From Temnopleurus reevesii (Eukaryota; Echinodermata; Echinoidea; Temnopleuroida; Temnopleuridae), in the NCBI GenBank assembly GCA_036244855.1, contig BQKZ01001946.1, positions 1 to 24,024 of the forward strand: a DNA stretch of 24,024 nucleotides, written 5' to 3'. A program made the position numbers and the translations under genes. Shown in pieces: positions 18,179 to 24,024 of the stretch; the first letter of the stretch is position 1; each line of letters starts with the position of its first letter. The notes beneath the pieces are model-generated. The model had not been told where the DNA came from and ran no database searches. It saw nothing but the letters and a program-made list of their open reading frames with translations.

Positions 18179-19612
18179 TTTAAGGCTTGTGGCCCCGATG
18201 GCGTCAGTCCAAGAGTGCTTAAAGACCTGTCAAAAGAACTTGCTCCTGGTCTGACAGCCATCTTTCAGTCATCATTGTCAACCGGATCTGTTCCATCAGA
18301 CTGGAGAGACGCACATGTGACACCAGTGTTCAAAAAGGGGGATCGATACAACCCAGTAAACTACAGGCCTGTCTCTCTCACCTGCGTCGCATGTAAAATC
18401 ATGGAGCATATTGTAGTCAGCGAGGTAATGGATCATTTTGATGAACATGATGTTCTGGCTGATCAGCAACATGGTTTCCGCAAACTACGGTCCTGTACCG
18501 GTTCCATGACAAATGCTCCGGCAAAAAACTGACACAGTAAGCCTAATGTCAAACCTAATCCCAAACCTAACCCTAACCCTAATCCTAATCTTGACATCAT
18601 TCTGAATCATAAACCCTATCATAACCCTAACCCAACTCCTAGCCAGAAAAATGAACCGGAGCAAATGTCGCCGGAGCAACTGTCGGGTCACCCCTGTACC
18701 ACGCAGCTTCTTGAGTTTACAGAAGAGTTATCTCACAATCTGGAGAGTGGAAAGCAAGCGGATATTGTAATGGATTTCGCCAAGGCCTTTGACCGAGTGA
18801 ACCACAAGCTTCATTGCTAGGATGTTAGAGGATTAACTGCGTCTTGGATATCGAGTTTCTTTACAGATAGACGCCAAGCTGTATTAGTGAATGGAAACAC
18901 GTCATCATTTGTCAAAGTGAGATCAGGTGTACCCCAAGGGTCGGTTCTCAGACCCTGTCTGTTCCTTGCTTACATTAATGATCTGCCTGAGAACCTGACC
19001 TCAAGTTTACGTCTATTTGCTGACGACACAGTAGTATACAGAACAGTGCATAACATCAATGATCAGGAAGAGCTATAAAAAGATCTCCAGCGCCTTACAG
19101 TTTGGGAGAAGAACTGGGACATGATGGGCCATCCTGCAAAATGCTCATGCTTGTCGATCACCAGGAGTAGACGACAACTGAAACCCTCATACAAACTTAA
19201 TGGACATACACTGGACAATGTGACTGCTGTTAAGTCTCTCGGTGTCACACTCTAGCAGAACATGAGATGGGACGACCACATCAATGACACGTACACTAAG
19301 GCCAGCAGAACACTGGGGTTCCTACAGAGAAACCTGAAGATCAACTCAAAGAAAGTCAAGGAGAGAGCTTATAATGCATTCGTCAGACCAGTACTTGATT
19401 ATGCATCAAGTGTTTGGGACTCCACCTCGCTGAAACACAGCAATAAGCTAGAGGCTATTGAAAGACGAGCTGCTCGATTTGTGTTAGGCAAGTACCATAA
19501 CACATCTAGTGTAACTAAAATGATCGAAATTAGTCTGGTCGCGATCTACACCTAAAATGCCGTAATAATCAACGTTGATTGTGAGCGTAAATGGAAAGAC
19601 AAGACAAGACAA
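18179..19612 (+). pseudogene. CR1/jockey-like LINE reverse transcriptase, 5'-truncated, nonsense-mutated
   Basis: Homology starts at KACGPDGVSP (18182) in the RT fingers. It continues through VTPVFKKGD, NYRPVSLT, DQQHGFRK, MDFAKAFDRVNHK, RSGVPQGSVL, the catalytic FADD (19016-19027), SLGVTL, and the thumb region KVKERAYNAFVRPVLDYASSVWD and RRAARFVLGKYHNTSSVT. All segments share one frame. The frame is broken by stops at 18818-18820, 19076-19078 and 19253-19255 and by a 201-bp hAT-like insertion with its duplication. Near MIEISLVAIYT (19530-19552) about 20 residues seem deleted. The 3' end has (GACAA)3 at 19598-19612. The endonuclease is missing. LINE clade is uncertain. Confidence 0.85.
18500..18692. 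mobile_element. 193-bp hAT-like MITE with 8-bp duplication and telomere-like core
   Basis: CCTGTACC occurs at 18492-18499 and 18693-18700, an 8-bp target duplication as in hAT elements. Imperfect inverted ends are GGTTCCATGACAAATGCTCC and, from the right, GGTGACCCGACAGTTGCTCC. The interior (18540-18640) is rich in CCTAAC/CCTAAT units, the complement of the animal telomere repeat TTAGGG. Removing 201 bases restores the LINE reading RSCTTQLLEF. Since 201 is divisible by three the frame is kept, although the element adds an in-frame stop (18533-18535). Confidence 0.85.
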
Positions 19613-19794
19613 GTTTTTATCTTGATTTCATAATCATGAACAGGTTTTTAGCTATGTGTTACTCTATGTTCATATACTTTATACTACATGTGTAATAGCC
19701 TATGTAAAAGCCATTGGCATTGTTCTCAGATGCTCACTCACAAATAACCTTAACAAAGAACTTTTCACACTCTATTGAAATGGTCAAGTTTGGC
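19613..19794. other. Unassigned AT-rich sequence
   Basis: No gene or repeat recognised. Confidence 0.3.
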
Positions 19795-19797
19795 CAG

Positions 19798-19924
19798 GGG
19801 CCTGGAACATAAATGAGATACGATTAATCTTGCAATTAATTGCATCTCTTTGGTACACATTTTGCCATAGACTTACGATAAATATTTATTGCAAGTTTAA
19901 TTGCATCTTTTATGTTACAGGCCC
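19798..19924. mobile_element. 127-bp Harbinger-like MITE with CAG duplication
   Basis: Ends GGGCCTGGAACATAAA and, from the right, GGGCCTGTAACATAAA form an inverted repeat. Weaker pairing runs inward (CTTGCAAT in both arms). CAG flanks both sides (19795-19797 and 19925-19927). The empty target reads CCAGG, again CCWGG. Non-coding. Confidence 0.75.
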
Positions 19925-19927
19925 CAG

Positions 19928-20253
19928 GACTTGGAATACAAAGAGTTGGCTTTTTCGTAAATTTGTTTAGTGTTTACCCAAACTTGGTTTCTTCCTACTG
20001 GGGGCAGCCATCTTGTTTGAACGATCAGCCCGGATCGAGCAGCGCAGACTGAATGCATCAGTGCGTTTCAATAGGAAATATGCAAATTTTTTCTACACAA
20101 GCATACACGTTTTTGTACACCGTCGGAAAGCGCACATCCCGTACGTAATGCACAACCAATTTTGGGCATACCTGACCACGGATTATGGATACAGTAGCGC
20201 AGTGAAAACGGGGGGCGGTTTGGGGCGGTTAAGTAAGTAATCTAACGGGCAGT
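19928..20253. other. GC-richer unassigned stretch
   Basis: Less AT-rich than its surroundings, with CAGCCATCTTG (20006-20016), a YY1-like core, and GGGGGCGGTTTGGGGCGG (20211-20228). It could be a decayed promoter or repeat. No protein resemblance. Confidence 0.25.
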
Positions 20254-20473
20254 CATTCATTCATTCATTCATTTTTTATTTCATTTTCACAGGAAAAATA
20301 CAAAATCATTTTACAAGGAAAATAAAGAATTTTGCAAATACAAAATAATACATCATAATTATATTCACATAAACAAACAAGAAGAATAATATCTAAATTG
20401 GATTTGACGAACAAAATATAAAATAAAACACTGTGAAAATGGAGGGTCCTCTGAAAAGCCGAAGCTACCATGG
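20254..20473 (-). repeat. Probable LINE 3'-end fragment with (AATG)n tail
   Basis: On the reverse strand the sequence runs from GGGTACCTCACCATGG through an AT-rich untranslated-like stretch and GAAATAAAAAATGAATGAATG, ending in five AATG units (20254-20273). A short tandem tail after an AATAAA-like stretch is typical of CR1/L2-type 3' ends. No coding part is left. Confidence 0.4.
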
Positions 20474-20914
20474 TGAGGTACCCTCAAAATAATTTTTATT
20501 TTGGTTGCTGTGTTACCTCAACATGGAATAGTCCCGCTGAGGGATGTTTTGACATGAATAATAATCATTTTGATATTAATGTATTAATTCTTTGATTCCA
20601 TGCATTAATAATGATCTTACATAAATCTTTTGAGTTATAGTAATGTAGGATTTTATTCTGTTGGTATAAATAATAGTTTCTTATAAAATATAATATTGAT
20701 TAGAAATGTATTCGTGCATCCCTATTCTGATTAATGGAATGGACCAGGAGAAATCACAGAGTTGTTTGGTTTGGTGCAAAAACAGTTGAAAAAGCTAAAG
20801 TGGCATCATTACTGTGATTCCACTAGATATATCAACATCAACTTGTTTATACTCATGTCTGTGTATTTCTTCTACTTTACTGACAGGTAAGCCTCATAGC
20901 GTTTTATATTCTAT
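20474..20914. other. Unassigned AT-rich sequence upstream of the gypsy fragment
   Basis: No gag, protease or LTR is seen here. The gypsy homology begins abruptly near 20915. Confidence 0.4.
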
Positions 20915-21526
20915 AATGAATTCAGTGTGAATCACATGACCTTCATAGGAGACATGATAGGTCAAGATGGGGTGAAACCAGACCCTAACAAGGTTGCCGC
21001 CATCAACAATATGGCAAGGCCGGCTTGTAAGACGGATGTACAGAGATTTCTAGGGATGATAAACTATGAAGGTAAATTCATACCTAACCTCGCAGGAAGA
21101 TCAATGCCATGGAGAATCCTTCTAGACAAGAAAACAGAATGGATGTGGGAAGATGATCAAGAAAAGGCGTGGTGTGAGCTCAAACATGCTCCGATGAACC
21201 AGCCGGTGCTTAAATTCTATGATAGCACGAAACCCACAAAGATCTCAGCTGATGCTTCGAAAAATGGCTTAGGAGCTGTTCTCCTACAGCAGCATGATCA
21301 GACATGGCATCCAGTTGCATATGCCTCAAGAGCAATGCTAGAAGCGGAAACTCGATACGCACAAATAGAAAAGGAACTGTTAGCTATCACATACGGATGT
21401 GAAAGATTCCACCAATATATATATGGTCAAGTGGTAGAAGTAGAGACGGATCATAAGCCGTTAGTTCCGTTGTTTGTCCACTCAGGATACAGAGACTATT
21501 GCTCAGGGTACAAAGGTACGACTTGA
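20915..21526 (+). pseudogene. Ty3/gypsy pol fragment: RT connection and RNase H
   Basis: Starts in the distal part of reverse transcriptase (FSVNHMTFIGDMIGQDGV), after the catalytic YxDD, which is missing. Then come VQRFLGMINYEGKFIPNLA and RNase H with its acidic residues in KISADAS, QIEKELLAITYG and VETDHKPL. This domain degrades the RNA strand during reverse transcription. Near 21475 a small deletion shifts the frame and the original frame ends at 21526. The first in-frame ATG is internal, so no start is implied. Gag, protease and most of RT are absent, so the copy is inactive. Confidence 0.85.
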
Positions 21527-22110
21527 AGGTGTCATACACACCAGGTAAATTCATGTATACGGCAGACACGCTGTCGAGAGCTGTTGATCCGGAGGCAGAT
21601 CAGAATCAGAGAGAGGAAGACATAGGGATCCATGTTGATAGTGTCATTGAAACACTGCCTGTCAGTAGTAACAGAAAGAAACAATTCGTTGAAGAAACGA
21701 AAAAAGACCAACAGTTGCAAGAATTATTGCAAGAAATCCGAGAAGAATGGCCAGAGGAAAAACACAAATGTAGACAAAGTGTTAGAGAGTTCTGGAACTC
21801 CAGGAGTGAGTTATCAGAAGCTCGTGGCTTCATACTAAAGGGCAACAGGCTAGTAGTGCCTAAATCAATGAGGAAACAAATGCTGAACAGTGTTCATGAA
21901 GGGCATTTGGGCATTGAAAAGTGCAAAAGAAGAGCCCGTGAAGTCTTGTATTGGCCACAAATGAATGCAGATATCACAAACATGATTGAAGACTGCAATG
22001 CATGTTTGTTGCACGGACCCAAACAACAGCAAGAGAGTCTGAGATACCATCAGATTCCAGATAGACCGTGGGGAAAAAGTCAGTTCAGACTTATTTCAGC
22101 TTCATGGTAA
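21480..22110 (+). pseudogene. Ty3/gypsy pol fragment: RNase H end and H2C2 zinc finger
   Basis: Continues the polyprotein in the +1-shifted frame. LRVQRYDLKVSYTPGKF and ADTLSR close the RNase H region. A charged linker follows, then the integrase N-terminal HHCC finger with HEGHLGIEKCK and MIEDCNAC. The frame is lost again near 22075, just after DRPWGK, and ends at 22110 (stop 22108-22110). Both breaks are simple indels. The order RNase H, zinc finger, integrase is that of Ty3/gypsy. Confidence 0.85.
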
Positions 22111-22963
22111 GGACTATCTAGTGGTAGTAGATTACTATTCGCAGTTTATAGAGCTTCGTACCATGTCCAGAACCAGCAGTACTGTGGTGATATCACAGTT
22201 GAAGGAGATGTTCTCAAGACAAGGAACTCCTCGTGAACAGATTACTGACAATGGTCCGCAATATGCGAGCGCGGAATTCAAACAATTCGCACAGGAATGG
22301 GATGTTGTTCACACAACTACCAGTCCCTACTATCCCCAATCCAATGGTCGTGTGGAGGGAGCAGTCAAGATTTGCAAGAATCTACTCAAGAAATGTTGTT
22401 CTAGTGAACAAGACATCCACAAAGCGCTTCAGATCTATAGGAGCACACCTCTTGACTGTGGCAAATCCCCAGCTGAACTGTTGTACAATCGTCGGATCAG
22501 ATCGAATCTACCGATGTTGAACACTCTTCTTGATCCGCAGAACATAGATTCTCGTTCGTTCAAAGAAACGAAGGAGAGGCAGAAGGCAAAACAGAAGCAA
22601 CGCTATGATCAACATGCTCGTGATCTACCAGATTTACACATAGGTCAACACGTTAGAATCCTAGACATGAACACAAACAGATGGTCAGAGCAAGGCGTTG
22701 TCAAGGCTAAACTTCCAAACATAGTTCAAACAGAACACAGTGTAACACGTAGACCAAACAGGCGTCACATCAGACCTGTGAGAAAGAAATCATACATCTC
22801 ACATGATGACTTCGATGACTTCGAGGATGAACCACCACGAGATGTCGGAGATGATAACGTTGGAAACCAACAACGAGATGATGCGCCATATGCACCGAGA
22901 TCACCACCAAGGATGACTACAAGAAGTGGACGCACCGTGAAGAAACCAGTTCGCAATAATTGA
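22075..22963 (+). pseudogene. Ty3/gypsy pol fragment: integrase core and C-terminus
   Basis: Third frame of the same pol. The integrase catalytic triad is complete: D in VVDYYSQF, D in ITDNGPQY and, 35 residues on, E in NGRVEGAVK, a DD35E arrangement. This enzyme joins the element's cDNA to the host chromosome. A C-terminal region with HIGQHVRILD and a basic/acidic tail ending TRSGRTVKKPVRNN leads to TGA 22961-22963. The tail is typical of animal K02A2.6-like gypsy elements. No 3' LTR or polypurine tract is evident. Confidence 0.85.
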
Positions 22964-23389
22964 ACAGTAAATTGATAAAAACAAAAAGAACTGGATAAAC
23001 AATTAAAACAGTGACATTGATTTTACTGGACACAGACTGTAAAAATGACTATTAGACACAGTGCAGTTACATTATAATCAAAAGATGTTTTACTTGTCAG
23101 TTGTTATATTTTGCTACAGGAAGAAACTGGAAATATGAAAAGATGACTCAAAGAAAGCAGTTTGATTTCAGCAACAAGAAGCAAGAAGCTCAACATTTAT
23201 GACTCACCAAATCATATCAAGTAGCCTATAGTATATTGCATGCTTGTTATATTGAAGGCTGTTTAAAACAGGTAAATCAGAAACCACTTTCGACAGGCTT
23301 CAAGAATTATATTATGTTGTAAATATTGTAAAGGCATGAATCAAAGCTATAGTGTCTAATCGAGACAAGTCTCTTTAATCCTAATAAGG
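22964..23389. other. Region after gypsy pol, no LTR recognised
   Basis: AT-rich. I see no TGT...ACA-bounded repeat and no match elsewhere in the window. A 12-bp palindrome GAGACAAGTCTC lies at 23362-23373. Confidence 0.35.
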
Positions 23390-24024
23390 CCGAGGGGGGG
23401 GGGGGGGGGTGGAATCCACCCCCCTCTCAACATTTCGCAAAATATCTCCCTAACGCATACAAATATTTTTGCGACGTGTCATGACTTTTAACTTCCAAGT
23501 ATCGCGCAAATGTTGAGACCAAATTCGCCGCGCCCATGTATACCGTTTTTTGCTACGCCCATTTGAAAAAAATTTATCGGCCCCAAAATTGCTGAAATAC
23601 TTGATTTTGTGTACAAAGTCAATGCAAATTGTGTTTTCAGTAAAATATCATAAAAGCTTGAATAATTTGACTTTTAATGGCTCAAATTAATTCTTTTTGG
23701 CATCATTATGCCTCAAATAATGTCTGCAACAAATATCAGTAAAAAAAACTACAAAAACAAAAGGTAAAAAATAATGAAATACATAAGAAATTCATAAAAC
23801 AATGAAATACATAATAAAATAATTTCAATAATGATTATTTTCAATGCATTTGTAGAGAATGCTAAAAGGAATATTTAAGGAAAAAATCAGCTCAATTAGA
23901 GATTTAGTTAGTGATTTAGAGCCCAAAACTTATTTTATGCATAAATTAGCATATCTAATTATTTCAACAATTTTAATGAAAAATTAACCATACATTCTGG
24001 TAGAATACGCCACAAGCATCATGC
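23390..24024 (+). repeat. Family B G-tract repeat, copy 4, cut by window end
   Basis: Opens with GGCCGA, G16 (23394-23409), TGGAATCCA and a C run, a terminal palindrome like that of copy 3. The core GTGTACAAAGTCAATGCAAA starts at 23619, and AATGAAATACATAAGAAATT and TGCATAAATTAGCATA follow. The right terminus is beyond the window. Confidence 0.65.

Noticed and set aside
18540..18640. True telomere or chromosome end
   Set aside because: The units are degenerate, short and lie inside an element with an exact 8-bp duplication in a LINE.
20211..20241. Splice donor or promoter GC box near GGGGCGG and AAGTAAGTAA
   Set aside because: No adjoining exon with coding character, so the match is too weak to annotate as a site.

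Overview
The window looks like gene-poor, AT-rich nuclear DNA of a marine invertebrate animal, most plausibly an echinoderm or a related deuterostome. The evidence is one spliced ANP32-type exon, CR1/L2-like and jockey-like LINEs, tRNA-derived SINEs, a Ty3/gypsy element of the K02A2.6-like type, and many small terminal-inverted-repeat elements. The taxonomic call is inference. No bacterial operons, rRNA or functional tRNA genes are visible.

Layout. 1-96: two copies of a 72-bp tandem repeat. 325-1065: an inverted-repeat element (family A) built of about four ~160-bp units. 1491-2146: a second element (family C) with the same design but different ends. 2209-2246: a perfect 38-bp palindrome identical to the Nextera mate-pair junction adapter, followed by one N, so the join there is not genomic. 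2316-2386: the last coding exon of an ANP32-family gene and its 3' UTR, the only confident host coding sequence. 3748-5126: a complete, diverged 1.38-kb palindrome. 5528-5680: a short acidic reading frame that may be a first exon. 5800-9395: TA-flanked Tc1/mariner-like ends enclosing two inverted copies of a G-tract repeat (family B) and a reverse-strand LINE, which itself carries two small transposons. 10271-10415 and 13155-13375: tRNA-derived SINEs. 11883-12695: inverted arms of family D. 13862-14372: a TTAA-flanked element. 15206-15602: a weak inverted-repeat element. 16115-16892: a third B copy with its own tandem repeat and hairpin. 17202-18178: a second, truncated A copy containing a pogo-like element, abutting a forward-strand LINE (18179-19612) that carries a hAT-like element with telomere-like DNA. 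19798-19924: a Harbinger-like element. 20254-20473: a probable LINE 3' end. 20915-22963: a 5'-truncated, frameshifted Ty3/gypsy pol with an intact DDE integrase signature. 23390-24024: a fourth B copy, cut by the window end.

The genes do not form a pathway. The story is layered transposition. At several sites, removing an inserted element plus one target duplication restores a reading frame or an alignment exactly, so insertion order can be read directly. Nothing here is a clearly new functional system. The strongest unusual signals are the 1.38-kb palindrome, the nuclear-receptor-like DR1 sites repeated inside families A and C, the nested 5.8-9.4 kb block, the telomere-like payload in the hAT-like element, and the adapter left in the assembly.
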